Notes: a model not told the origin generated them from the letters alone. DNA of 64,000 bases from Phlyctochytrium arcticum (GCA_025602905.1 JAHLKI010000047.1:1-64000); one strand, 5' to 3'. Counted from the first letter of the stretch, positions 45,046 through 56,834 are shown. Made by a program: numbers and translations.

Positions 45046-45234
45046 GAACACTTATTACGTTCGGCAAAACAATCTCCGAACACTCACGAGTACTGTAGGG
45101 TCTCTCACAAACATTGCATAATGCGACGACCAAGAATTTCTAATGGAGCTCAGATGGCATAGGTAGAAAACATATTACAGGTGGATGCAGATGCATATAT
45201 AATAGGTAAAATGCATATGCAATAGTTAGCGATT

Positions 45235-45335
45235 TTGCTGTAAGAGGTGGCACCAGACCGGATGGGGTCTCATTAGTAGCATTCCAAATGGCATTGAAGC
45301 TGAACTTTAACGGGCAGTTTTGGCCTTAAGCTAAT
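45235..45335 (-). pseudogene. Fragment E of the secreted GPI-anchor-like family
   Basis: The minus strand contains GGCCAAAACT, followed in frame by FSFNAIWNATNETPSG and LVPP, matching SFNVIWNATNAT of the intact copies. No other part of the gene is present. It lies in the short spacer between the two duplication units and in opposite orientation to copies B and C. Confidence 0.6.
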
Positions 45336-46022
45336 ACTCCATTACATACATTTTGCCATAGTCACGTCACCGAAGCCCGGGACAAGCATATTAGTCTATT
45401 TCTTTGCAAGGTGCCGAAGTTACAAGCAGCGACTACTCGTACAGTCTTATGATGGTATCTTGGGTGGGTTCGGAGGAAAGTAAATGTACCATAGACGGTC
45501 GAAAGATCAAATTTCAAACTTGCGTGAAACGACGGAAGGGGGTGATGTTTAGAAAGAGAAGGGAGCGTTGGGGAAGCTGCTTTTTCAATCATTCACCCTT
45601 CCATGCAAAGCTCGAAAGCATTAAGGAGATTAAAGTAGCTCATTCTCAAGATGCATCGCCATGGCGAAGGTCATGTCAAACCATACACACGGCTAAAGCA
45701 GATAAATCAGGCGTAAAATTGACGTTCGCCTTCGGCGCAGCTGTATGTTCCACTGGGCACTCATCACTAATCGCTACCCAACCTGATTACTCTCACTTGT
45801 TTCCATACATGTTGGAAGCACCACATGGAAGCAAGGCATCGCTACCTGCTAATACACCTTTTCCACGCATCGGTTCAGCGTCGCTTATCTTTAACAAGGC
45901 CTTCCATAATCTCGACACAAACCTCATATATGACGTGCGTGTATTATCCGTATATCTTATATCGTATTACAACACTTCTATCTTCCATATGACTAAGACT
46001 AAGATACGAATAGGGGTTTAAG

Positions 46023-46876
46023 CTACCAAGTCTCTGTATACCAAGTACCTGACAGGGTTCCCTGGGAATTTTTCTTCGGGGCATCAAAATAGAAGTAATC
46101 GGACCATTTATTGCACTGTACCGGGCTCCCCAACCACTTGCAGCAGTGTTCGTTGTCGCGGTACCCTTCAAAGCCTTTCATATCGGCGCGGAAAGCAAGA
46201 GTTCCGCACTTTCCCGCCGGAACAAAGAAAGATGCCCAATTGGTAGATGTCGAAGATTCGGACGCTTCCCACTCCATGTTGAATGTGGCTGGTCCGTACC
46301 CGAATTCGGCTCCGGCTCCGTATCTCTTGGACGCGGTGAATGAAAGTCCTGCCCCGATGGAGATTCCGGTGTTGCCGCCACAGCCTACATTGCCGACCCG
46401 ATTGGAACCAGTCTGCCAGTCACGGGTATTTTGGAGCCTTGGTTTACTTTTGTCCCAGCAAGTGTCGCCCATCTCGCCTCGGAGCGGCGTGGGCTATCAT
46501 AAAGACCAAGATCAGTCAACGTTAAACGCGTGATACACAATATAATAGCGGTACTGACCTTTTCTTCGTTGGCAATTCCAGCAGCAATTCTTTCCTGTCA
46601 GAGAGAGATCAAAATCAGCATTTGTAACGCAATTTGATTTGAAAATTGCCAACGCACCTGAATATCGCGGGGTTCCCCAAACTTCATAGCAAAGAAGTCG
46701 TCGAAAGGGATTTCGGTGCCGTTTGAGTGGAAAATGTTGCTCACGAAGTGACCAGTGGTTGGATCCAGCCGGGGTTCCGCAGTCAACTTCGCTTCCCAGG
46801 GCTTGGCAGGTTCGGTGATGGGGCTGCAGGCAACAAGGCCGGCCATGAGAATGGCAAAGGCAGAAGAGGTCAACAT
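46023..46876 (-). CDS. Secreted protein, glycine-rich beta-type, function unknown (intact)
   Basis: Exons complement(46658..46876), complement(46559..46594) and complement(46023..46493), with introns of 63 and 65 nt, give 241 residues. The signal peptide is MLTSSAFAILMAGLVACS. The mature protein has FHSNGTEIPFDDFFAMKFGE, then a region of alternating short residues: GCGGNTGISIGAGLSFTASK, RYGAGAEFGYGPATF and ASFFVPAGKCGTLAFRADM. A cysteine-containing end (EHCCKWLGSPVQCNKW) follows. The alternating pattern suggests an extended beta structure, and its general look recalls secreted beta-pore or aerolysin-like proteins; this is only a shape impression, not a family assignment. A TATAAAAGG box lies upstream. 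A decayed copy is at 42.2-42.5 kb. Confidence 0.8.
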
Positions 46877-47879
46877 TTTGTTGGGAAGAGGAAAGCTGTG
46901 GGAAAGTACGAAGGCTGAATGGTGAGGAGGAAACTGGGGTTGACGAGCCTCCTTTTATAATGCTGGTACTCCCCGCGGCTGCCTTGGCTTCACCAACGCC
47001 AGCAGGCATCATCAACCCGCTCTGGTGTGCGGTGTTTGCCTTGCGCTACCTCGTGTATGCGACCCGCGAGGCACACAAAATGTCAAAGTTGTTCCAGTAA
47101 AGTAGGTGGACTTTGCTTCCGATAAATTCGGCGACACCGTATTATTCCGGTTTGGGTTTACTTATTATTGTTGTTCCCACGCTCACGTGCATCCTGCGCA
47201 ATGCTGCTGCTCTCATTCGGTGCACCTTTTCCATTCGTACCGTACTTGACTAGGAGAAAGGTTTCTTCGTTTCCCGACCCTTCAACCCTCTGCGATGTAA
47301 TTCATGCTTCTTGTATGTTGTACGTTGGCTCGTCGGACGTGTTGTAGCAGCAATGAGAAAATCGCGGGTATCATCCGCCCGATTCCGCCGGGTTGCACTC
47401 AGGTTACTTCAACAATACGGAGGTTGAAGTGCTACTCGTAATCGGTACTTGTGCTTTTCAGTACTTGTGCTTTGTGCTCTGAACGGCATGATAATCTCAG
47501 TACGGTAGTCCGGGGGACAGGTGCCATCCGAGATATCACGATCCAAAATGCTCCAAGATTAGGTTGGTGCATGATGCTTGCATCGCATGGGCATGTCTCT
47601 GCTCTTGCTGCGGCTCCAAATGGGGCTGGTCCTGCTCCAATATATATCACTTCGTACCACTGGCCGTAGTGGTGTCGATTGTTCAGTTCTACGAGTACTG
47701 GAGTGTAGTTGTCGCTAAAGCCACCAACAGTATACGAGCACCCGAACAGGTGCTTGTAATCGTACTCGAGTAGAAATTTTAACACATGTACTTGAGCACA
47801 GAAAGGTAAGATAGTGCGTATTTTCCAAAGCTCGGACCTTTGCAATGTAGCGGCTGGACCGTAAATTTGAGAAATTAAA
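46877..47879. other. Upstream region of the 46-kb secreted gene
   Basis: Promoter plus about 900 bases without a recognised gene. A plus-strand frame near 47450-47670 has no domain. Unit 1 lacks most of this stretch. Confidence 0.4.
46951..46960 (-). promoter_or_regulatory. TATA box of the secreted-protein gene at 46 kb
   Basis: The minus strand reads TTATAAAAGG 75 bases upstream of the ATG at 46876. Confidence 0.65.
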
Positions 47880-47915
47880 GTCGTGCTCACTGTTGCATCT
47901 GCAATTCTGCATTCT
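47880..47915 (+). pseudogene. Fragment F: last ~12 codons of a secreted-family copy
   Basis: CGTGCTCACTGTTGCATCTG, then CAATTCTGCATTC, matches the LVLTVASAF-encoding end of copies B and C (GGTGCTCACTGTTGCATCTG). It is too short to be functional and marks an earlier copy at the left edge of this duplicated block. Confidence 0.55.
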
Positions 47916-48762
47916 GCTCGAGTACTCGAGTATACCTATGATTCCTGGGTTGCATTAGAAATTCTTGATTGTCGCATTGTGCATTTGTGAGAGAGGCTAT
48001 TCAATTTCTATCTTCAACACCCCCAACGCCTTTCACATTACGGTTTCACTGAAAATCCACCTTTTGACAAAATCTCCATTAATACGTTTGTTTTCCACAC
48101 AGTCCCGTGTTTGACACGCCCTAATTATTGAAGCACATCGGGAATGGCCGCAAAGGGCCAGGAAATCGGTTTCGAGGAGTCTAGACGTCGTGTCACTTCC
48201 GAACAAAAACGTCTCATCGGAGTGACATCTGGTCAACGTGCTGGCCAAGAAACGAAGAAGGTACAGTATTCCTTTTGGTCGTCGACAGATTTTGCGGGCC
48301 AAGCAAGCAGGCGGTATCCCTTGCTTGGAGGTATGTATTCCATTTCGTCGCTGACAGGTTGTTTGTCTCGAATCCGGTAAATTTGTCTCGAGTACTCATA
48401 TCAGAGGTCACATCAAGCAAGCTTGCATCGCATGACTCTTCCGCACCCGGCTGTAGACTGTATTGTAGTGGAGATTCAGGCGGATTCAGGCTACAAAACG
48501 GCTCAATTTTGATTCGCATACCCTTCTTTCAGTTAATTCATTATCAGCTTTCGCTTCCCAAGGTGCATGCTGCGCTTGGGCCGTAACATTAAGAAATCAC
48601 GCTTGTGTAACGCAAGGTGCGAGTACGTTGGATTCACGAATAAAGAGTAGAGGTATCGTTTAGTATATGGGGGCAGCTGCCAGCAGAAGAAGTCCCTCAC
48701 TTTCCTACCACGTTTACAAGATTACAAGACGCAAGCAAAACCTCATAACAACGACTAGATCA

Positions 48763-49608
48763 ATGAGTAAGGAAACTTGATGATTTGCATCGTGATGCAT
48801 CGTTTTGCTATAGGATTTAAAGAAATTATTTATAGAGATCTCCGCAACTACGATTCTCGCTGCGCAGGCCATGATGGCATCTGCCGCGGTGTTCGCCGCT
48901 GCCGGTCCAGAACCGGAGGTCAAATGGATGCATGATTCGCTTGTGTTGGGAATGGAAGCTTGTATTGCGACGGCGACAGACCCGTGCATTCCAGCTACTA
49001 ACAACAAACGAATTGGGCCTGACACTGAGGTCTACTGGCGCGTGTATGGCCTCAGCGACAAGGATGCGCTGGCCTCACTGGAAACCATTGATCTCGTCGT
49101 CGGGCAACAAATTTTCCTGACAGGGAATATGCGGCCCGATGTTCCTGATGAACCTAGCAGTTGGAGGTCACCACAGGGTACCAAAACGAACAAGTATGTA
49201 CTTCCTTTATGTATGCGCTCATAAAAGTGAGGACTTACCTCTACGTTGGCTTCTGACAGGCCAGCTCTTCTCAAATACATCTCCGAGACCGTTCCCCCTA
49301 TCAGCAAGGCCGACCCGATTCCACTAGCTAGCTTTAAGGCTTCCCGGGACCTTAACAACACCAATGAATATTTTGGAAAAGACTTGACGGTCCTTTGGAC
49401 TCCGTACTTCCAGCATCCGTTGATGTTGGCCAATCTGACGCGCAGCTTCAATGTCATTTGGAATGCTACCAATGCGACGGTGTCGGCCACGGTGCCACGC
49501 TTTCCAGAACAGTCAAACATGTCGGGAAGCCAGCTGGCAACCCCCCACTTTGCTGCAAGCGGAGTGCTAGCCTTGGTGCTTACTGTTGCATCTGCATTCT
49601 ACCTATAA
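48763..49608 (+). CDS. Copy C: secreted, GPI-anchor-like surface protein (intact)
   Basis: Exons 48763..48766 (ATGA), 48836..49193 and 49260..49608, with introns of 69 and 66 nt, give 236 residues. The signal peptide is MKISATTILAAQAMMASAAV. It is near-identical to copy B through GPDTEVYWRVYGLSDKDALA, diverges around DEPSSWRSPQGTKTNK, and again matches at NLTRSFNVIWNATNAT and the tail GVLALVLTVASAFYL. Several N-x-T sequons are present. Copy C lies about 315 bases upstream of the RhoGEF start and is transcribed in the same direction. Function unknown; surface location inferred from the signal peptide and GPI-type tail. Confidence 0.8.
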
Positions 49609-49922
49609 TATGCATCTGCATTCTTCCTATAAGATCTGCGTTGCATTAGCTGCAGTAAGAGAATAACAAGTTGTCCAGAATATACAATCCAAATAAACAC
49701 CTTGATGCGGCCTAGTATGTGGTGTCTGGGTTGAACTTGTCAAAGATGTAACGGCAATCTTGCACAATGTTCCAAAAGTGACAACGCTGGGCCAGTTTTG
49801 GGAATTTCGAATTGTTTGTAACAAGTTGCTATCTGCAACCAAACCAAAATCAATCAACTTTCTAATAACAAACTTCTTTGCACTTACCACTACGATAGTA
49901 GACCGTTGACTGGACAACCGCC

Positions 49923-52900
49923 ATGGGCCGGCCAGAGGTACCCAACTACTCCAGCTTGTGGATGTTTTTTTTAATGGAAGAAGCTCACACTTTTCTAATA
50001 GGTGCAGTCTCTGCTGGCCGATAGTCTTGCCCTCCTCATATCGCTAGCTGCCGAGTTGCGCAAGGTCGAGATTCCTCCAGGTAACGTCAGTCCAAGTGGA
50101 AACGAACCCCATAACGCCATACTCACAACCCAGATTCTCTGCAGATTCGAAGAGAGAGCAACTCGAGCTGTTGACGGATCATCCCGCGCTGGCCATTCAG
50201 GCGATCGCAACCGTTCGGAATGGTTGCCGGGTCGTCGAGGATGCGCTTCGGAATGCCTATTCGGGACGGACAGTGCAGAATGGGACTAGTCTTGTATCTG
50301 TCAATCGCAGCGGGTCGGGACAGTCCACGTCTACGGGGTCCACTGTAGCGGCTGCCCATTTTGCACAGGGTGGTCGACCTTCTCAGGCAGCCGAGGTTGG
50401 ACCAGATTATTTTGGACCTGGATCTTATGGGCCAGCAGGTCATGTTGAACAACGACAACATTATCCCAATTCTCCACCGACTGCCAACGGGTATCTATCC
50501 CCATCGCTAGAAGATCCAGGCTGGGAACGGGAACGGGCTCGGCGGGAAGCATTCATGAATGCAGGCTTTGGTGATCGGTCGCCTCTGTCGCCCCCTCTCA
50601 TGGCCTTACCATCGGACAGTGCCGTATCAACCCCTCGATCACCTCAGCTCTATCCCAAACCGTCCCAGTACCAACGGCATCCTGCTTCTATTCCTCCGCA
50701 ATCCGTCTCAGATATACCCGTTCATGGGCATCCCGCCTCTGACCGCCCGCTTTCTCCAGCTCGCACGGATTCACAACCATTACTGCCGCAGCAGCAAGAC
50801 AAGTCGTTACCGCGATTACCGCACGAAGCTCAACAATTTCCTGAACAACCCATGAAGCAGTCCACAACCCGAGTATCACTTGACGCTGGAGAGGCTGTTG
50901 TGTGTCAGAACCAGCCCATGGTTTCAGCAGCAGCAGCGACAGCGGCTCGCGAAGACGAAATTCCATTGTCGGCCATCTCCTCAAGAGAAGGCGATGGACC
51001 TTTGGCCAGAGTTCAGTCTTTTACCCCTTCGCTTGCTCCGTCTAATGCCGATACCTCATCCAGCTCCTTCACTCTGGAACTCCTGGTAAGAATGTTGTCT
51101 CTACTCTTACCAAATATACATGCACGAAAGCTAAAATGTGAACATTCTCTTTAGCCTCCAGGTGGGATTTCTGCCAAAGCAGCCGGAAAAGCCGCCCTCT
51201 TATTCACGGAACTCACTCCGAGCGACGTAGATACCGACCAAGTTTACGTCACCTGTCGCGAATACATAAAGTCCGAGGATAATGCCATGGATGTCAACCT
51301 CAAAGTCGGCGACAAAGTGCGCATTACCTGCGTCATGGACGACAATGAGACGGCTCTGGGCTGCAACCTGGTGACGGGGGCTCAAGGGACATTTGCGCTG
51401 GCCAATTTGGCATTTTTGGATGAGTGGGAGGCGAGAAAGGATGGGGTTGGGGTCCCCGCTCGCACCCCAACTGTACAGTCAATCAACTCCGCGAGTCAGA
51501 CTCCCAGTTCGGCGAATGTGACAAATAAAGATTTGACAGGGAGTCCGGATCGATTGTCGGCAGGACAGGTCCTTCCGTCGGGACTAGTTGTCGATCGCGC
51601 TATGGCCGATTTGGGACGGAGTGATACGCTGGATACGATTGCTATTTTAAATGCTGAACCTTCGTCATCTTCTACTGTGCCGGTGGGACGGTACCCAACC
51701 CCACCTGCAGCGACGGTATCAGCAGCAGCAACACCAACAACGACATCGACTACACCCACAAATTACACCCATCCCGTCCCAGCGTACGCAACCGCAGTCG
51801 TTGATGCCAATTCCTCACTCTCCACTACCCCGGCAACTTCAACACGTTCAACCGCCCCGACCACGCTCACCACATCCACCCCGCAAATCCCTGGCCGGTA
51901 CTTGGCCATCAAAAGCTACCCCTCCCAATCCGAAATGGAAGTTTCCCTCAAATTAGGCGATGAGGTCGACGTCATGTTTTTTGCCGAGAGCGGGACAACG
52001 GCTTTTGGCTTGCATGTCCCCTCCAAACAGCAGGGGGCGTTCCCCGCTTCGTATTTGAGAAAGGTGCCCGAACCCGCTGGGAGGAGAAAGGATGCGGCCA
52101 TGATTCCTATGAGTGCCTTTGCCGGCATGCCCGGGTTCGGAAGCGGGAGCGGGTTGGGGAGTAGTAGTAGCATGGGTGGCAGTTCGTCTGGTATGGCTAC
52201 TGGAGTAGTAGGCTCTTTGTCGTCAACGTCAACAGCAGCTGTAAACCCTTACTCGGCCGATCCGGTACCCCAAGCATCCTCCGAACTCCCTTCACGAAGC
52301 ACATCCCTGAGCGGCGGGACCACTCCTTCATCATCGAGCGGCGGAGGACCAGGAGGACCCACTCCAACTGACTACCTATCCCGCAACTCAACCATCTCTC
52401 ATCCGCCCACCCGATCCACCACCGTCCTGGAGCGAAACGAAAGCATGGGCCCCCACGGCCCTGAAGGCCTATTGCCCCCCGATCCCACCGCGGACCAGGC
52501 CCGGCCCCTCCGACAACCCATCACACCTAGTCAACAGCAGAGCCCGTACCGTGACTCGGTGATTGCTGCTATTGCGGCTTTGGAGGAAGAAAATGCTGCT
52601 GCGTATAAATTGTATTCGGATACCATTGACCGGTTCCGGGAAAATGGACGGCCTGTTCCCATGGCCATGGTTGGTTTCTCACTATTCTATGTGTTTACTG
52701 GAAACTAACTTTCTCCCCATCTTTGTCTAGAATCTTGAGTTGATGAAGACTTTAACGAACAATATGGCTCAGTATAGTTGGGATCCAGAAACCAGGGAAG
52801 AGCGATTAAGGTACTTGGTTATTTTTGCTGCTTGCGAGGTGCGGTCCTGTTCTAACCGGGTGGAATCAGGGAAACGGCCGGAAGTGAAGATTTGAATCAC

Positions 52901-55037
52901 CCACCAACAGGGACTGTTGTTCCTCCGGGCCACCCTTTGTTTAATCAACATCAACACCCACAGCATGCACAACAACAAAATCCCAACACGCACATACCGA
53001 TCATGCCTCGTAGTACCTCATTCGAGGGTGAGATACCCGCGGCCGCGATCGAGCAGCTCCAGCAACAGCAGCATGCACAAAACACGAAACGAACCAGTAT
53101 CTTTCGGGACCGGTCAGGACACGCTCCCTACCATGTTGGAGCGTTGGGGGCCAGTAGCGGACCGGTAATGAACTATAAGTTTGTGATGGCCAGGGTTTGA
53201 ATTTTACTGATTTTTGATTTTTTCAAAAGCTTCAGAATGGCAAACCTTCGCCTCCCGCTGTTGAGCAACCACCCAGTGCACCCGTCAGGTTGTCTGATGA
53301 GCAGGAACGCCGCCGAAAAACATTATTGTCGATCATCAAGGAATTGGAATTTACGGAACACAACTACTGCAATGATTTGAAAGTCCTTATTGATGTAAGT
53401 TGGACGCCTCTTTCTTCAAAGCAGCGTTTCTCACGAACTTGTCGATTATCAGCATATGATGGTCCCAATGCAAAACGAACCCTACGTCCGCAAAACCGAC
53501 CTGGACCACATTTTCCGCATGATCCCCCAACTCTCGGCCCTCTCCAACATCTTTTCCCTCGAACTCACCGACGCCGTCCGCCAATTCGATACCAACCCCT
53601 TTGCCGTTGGCGCCGCCTTTCTCGGACACGTCGAAGAATGGAGCATGTATACCCAGTACGTCGAAAACTATGCCATGGCGAAAAAAACGATTCGGCGGTT
53701 GGAGGATAGTCCTGTGCATGGGACCGCGTTCAAAGAGTTTTTGGAAAAATGTCGGCGGACCCCGGAATGTCGACGGACGGACATTCATGGGTTTCTGATT
53801 TTGCCCATCCAGAGGATCAGTCGGTATTGGCTCCTGCTGCAACGTATGTACTTTTGATTGTGGCAAAAGGTCATGATTTTTAACATGTTTTTCCTTGGAA
53901 TAGGAATGAGAAAGTATTGTGAGGACACACCTGAGCGAGAAACGTAAGTGGGGAGAACCAAACTTTTTTGTTATCTTGGTAAAACTGAGGATATTGATTC
54001 TTTTTAATTTATGCAGCTTGGAAGTGGCAGAACACTACATGTTTGAAATTGGCAGCATGCTCGACTACGTCAAACGGCGGGACGACGAGACTCATCGCAT
54101 GTTTGAAATTGCCACCGAGGTCAAGGGCTTTCCGGTATGGAAATCGTCTCTTTCTCGTAAGCATTGATCCGTTGTTCTGAATTGACTCAATGACAGGCCA
54201 ACCTGATCTCATTTACGCAACGTCGGTTCATTGGCGACTACGAAGCTGAAGAGGTGACTGGCGCCAAGCGGCTCATACTATTCTTGTTTTCGGATGCGCT
54301 TTTGGTGTGCACGTTTCGGCGGCAACGGGATGTGCAGCAGGATGGAAAAATATACGAGTTACAGTTGCAGGTCGATTCGAAAAGTATGAGTGTGGATGTT
54401 GATGAAGGTATGTGATTATGATTTTTGTTTTTTGGAGAAATGTTGCTAACATGGATTTTGTGAAGTTGACCCGTCCATTATCAAACTCCGATTTATCGAG
54501 TGTCAGCCTGTCTCGACCGGCAGCGTTCGTCTACCCGCTCGTCGTGCCGACTCCACCCCAATCCCACCCCAACCTGCACAGCCGCCAGCACCAAGTTCTG
54601 GCGGCGGCGGTGGTATTCACCTCCCCTCCTTCCGCCACTCCTTCATGTCCACATCCTCGGCCGCTTCCTCCACTACATCCCAAGTCCCTTTAGCCCACCA
54701 CAATGTCATTGACGGCACACTCTCCCGCCCACTCGCCCCCGACGAAATGTTTATGATGTTGCTCCGATTCCGGGATTCCCGAGCCCACGACACCTTTCTC
54801 GCCGACGTCAAAAAGAACGAAGACATGGTTGCCCGCAAACGCGGCAAAGACGCCGCTGCATCACATCCCTCCACCACGGAATCCCACCCTAGTCTGAGTG
54901 TATCCTCGGAAAACACGACAAGTGAACAGCAGCAAATGAAACGTCGGAGCATGGGGGACCGCCAACCCAGTGTGTTTGAGCTGACGAATGGAGAAGAGTT
55001 TCTGAATGAGTTGTATTATCGCGGAAAAGTTGGATGA
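49923..55037 (+). CDS. RhoGEF with two SH3-like domains, DH and PH domains
   Basis: Twelve exons: 49923..49937, 50002..50080, 50145..51085, 51155..52669, 52731..52810, 52870..53164, 53230 or 53236..53394, 53453..53843, 53904..53943, 54017..54134, 54197..54407 and 54466..55037. The product is about 1471-1473 residues. The N-terminal exons (MGRPEVQSLLADSLALLISL) have a helical start. SH3-like domain 1 lies at ~355-435 (DVNLKVGDKVRI, GAQGTFALANL). A canonical SH3 lies at ~590-650 (YLAIKSYPSQSEMEVSLKLG, GAFPASYLRKV). The DH domain follows at ~995-1180 (SIIKELEFTEHNYCNDLKVL, FLILPIQRISRYWLLLQ), then the PH domain (RRFIGDYEAEE, LILFLFSDALLVCTF). It should activate a Rho/Cdc42/Rac GTPase for polarity or cytokinesis. 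All introns but one alternative are 59-76 nt and rejoin conserved blocks. Confidence 0.88.
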
Positions 55038-55552
55038 GATTTGAACCCCCTTTCCGTCTCGTTACCATTCCAAATTTTCCATTGTATCATCTCTTTTCAT
55101 CCCCATTTTGGCATTTTTTTGCATCGTCCTGTAAATTATTTCAGCTATGATATTTTCTCAGCACAGAACGGTCCCTGGTTACATTGCATAACATGAATTG
55201 TTGCTGATCTGTTTGACTTTGATGTCTTGAGAACGGAGTGAGAGCGCTGTATCGCGGCCGCGCCACACCATCGCCAAGACGCGTAGAAAGTCTTTCCCAT
55301 GCGGGAACGGATAGACACCTAGACACCGAGACACCAAAGTACTCATCCACCGTGTGTATTTAGATGTCAGTATGGGAGGGCCCCTCGGACGGCCGGAATA
55401 GCCGCCAAAACTTTTGCACAATCCCAGTATTTCCAGGTATGGCAGCTTCTCAAAAGTGTTTATGCGTAGCTTATACTTAAAGAGTGTTTTACACCAAGTA
55501 GTATGTCGCACACCAGCCACTACCTTCATCGGCGAGTTAGCCCGACCGCCGG
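55038..55552. other. RhoGEF 3' flank and left edge of a second tandem duplication
   Basis: Holds the RhoGEF 3' UTR. From about 55138 it contains sequence (TCAGCTATGATATTTTCTCA, then GCACAGAACGGTCCC) that recurs near 56553. The stretch 55437-55550 resembles 57023-57140, the upstream part of the second family copy, but is broken by stops. Confidence 0.55.
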
Positions 55553-56359
55553 ATGGACATACCAGCGTTGCGTATAGAGGACCCGCATTCGGATGTGGAC
55601 ACGATCAGTGACCTCTGCGAAACAGTTGTCAAGTATGGTAGAAGACCTGGTGGACGACACCGATACGGAGGACTATCAGTCGGCACCTATAACCCTCCGA
55701 CTGAAGCACACTGGCCAGACACCTATGTCATGGAGGATTTGGACACTGACGAGCACGGAAACCCTATAATTCCCGCCCGACGAGGGAGATTTTGGAAGCC
55801 ATTTAAAGTAGTCACCCGCTGGCACTGTTACCTTCTGAACCTTGGGCCAGGGATGGACAACTTGACACTTCACCATGACGATCCCCCACACCACGCTTTC
55901 TTGTATCCCACGACGGATCTGCCCCTAACCAATCTCCAGTCAAGAGATGACTTGGATGCGATACCAACGGGCGATCTACCTGGAGTTGGCAACCTTGATT
56001 GGACGTTTTGCTGCTCATTGTTGCAAATGGGAGCGGATGACTATTCAAGAATGAAAGCCGGGGAGGATCCACTTCCTGTGCTGCCGATAAACGATCTGGA
56101 ATGCCAGGATCTTGTTGGCATACTGCAGGATTTCATTATGTGGACGGACTGGCCTGACTTGGCCGTTACCGCTGGCAAGATCGTTACTTGGTTCGAACGA
56201 CACCTAGATACAAATTTCCATTCCATTCGTTCGGATCTTCCAATTGACATGCTCCGTCCCTTGATGGAGATCCTTGAATCGTACATTATGATAATTCCTG
56301 CCGCGAATGTGGCTGAGAGAGCAGGGTATCTACTTGAATTTCTGGAAAGAGAGGTATGA
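55553..56359 (+). CDS. GRRPGG-family protein of unknown function
   Basis: A single open exon of 268 residues (MDIPALRIEDPHSDVDTISD). The N-terminal module reads V-K-Y-G-R-R-P-G-G-R-H-R-Y-G-G-L-S-V-G, then YNPPTEAHWPDTYVMED, RWHCYLLNLGPGMDNLTLHH and DDPPHHAF. The C-terminal half is acidic and helical (DLECQDLVGILQDFIMWTDW, AERAGYLLEFLERE). No signal peptide, membrane segment or catalytic motif is seen, and I recognise no family. The module recurs twice in the broken neighbour at 57.2-57.6 kb. Upstream exons equivalent to those of the neighbour appear decayed here, so this start may be secondary. Confidence 0.55.
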   Translation: MDIPALRIEDPHSDVDTISDLCETVVKYGRRPGGRHRYGGLSVGTYNPPTEAHWPDTYVMEDLDTDEHGNPIIPARRGRFWKPFKVVTRWHCYLLNLGPGMDNLTLHHDDPPHHAFLYPTTDLPLTNLQSRDDLDAIPTGDLPGVGNLDWTFCCSLLQMGADDYSRMKAGEDPLPVLPINDLECQDLVGILQDFIMWTDWPDLAVTAGKIVTWFERHLDTNFHSIRSDLPIDMLRPLMEILESYIMIIPAANVAERAGYLLEFLEREV

Positions 56360-56834
56360 GGCCTTATTCCTTGGCGGTGTTTGTTCGTCGTGCCGACTGT
56401 ACCCCAATGGGAAGACTACTGCATGGTGGGAGCGCGCCCACTCTGCAATAGCCTTCCGTTTCGACTCCATTTCGCTCCTTTCTATCTCTGCCATTCTATG
56501 TTTTCCCTGTATCATTCCTTGTTGGTATCTTTCTGCGTCTATAAATCGTATCTCAGCTACGAGATTTCTCAGCACAGTACGGTCCCACCAATGTGCCATA
56601 ATCAAACAGCTAAAGAGCTGTTTCTCTTGAAATGTTTATATGGTGGCCAAAGAATTTGCCAAGGTCCTTTGGTAGCCGTTTGTAATGCGAGGACACGGCA
56701 GACACAATGCATCAGACAACGACGCTTTGAGAAACTCCGCGGAAACTCCGACGCTTCATAATACTTTCTCCACGTTCTTTCTGGGCTTGTTCTCACGCGC
56801 CATCTTTCCCCATTCTCTCCCCATCTTGCAACCG

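Larger units (their letters stand above)
41550..45050. repeat. Tandem segmental duplication, unit 1 (left, more decayed)
   Basis: Successive blocks recur in the same order in unit 2. The AAGGTGCC(A/G)AA(A/G)TTACAAGCAGCGAC block is at 41557 and 45410. The 3' half of a secreted-protein gene is at 42160-42465 and 46030-46390. TTCTTGATT(T/G)TCGCATT is at 43010 and 47965. The complete copy B/C gene is at 43703 and 48763. The ATGGGCCGGCC start of the RhoGEF gene is at 44989 and 49923. Unit 1 has lost about 1 kb in the middle relative to unit 2. Exact limits need alignment. Confidence 0.8.
45405..49985. repeat. Tandem segmental duplication, unit 2 (right, more intact)
   Basis: The counterpart of unit 1, in the same orientation. 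It contains the intact secreted-protein gene (46.0-46.9 kb), copy C of the GPI-like family (48.8-49.6 kb) and the real RhoGEF first exon (49923). Because unit 2 joins the complete RhoGEF gene and unit 1 only a stub, unit 2 keeps the ancestral right junction. Confidence 0.8.

Noticed and set aside
44989..45162. An apparent second RhoGEF start (ATGGGCCGGCC) as a separate gene
   Set aside because: It is a duplicated stub: the donor region is present but no later RhoGEF exon follows, and the matching intact exon is at 49923.
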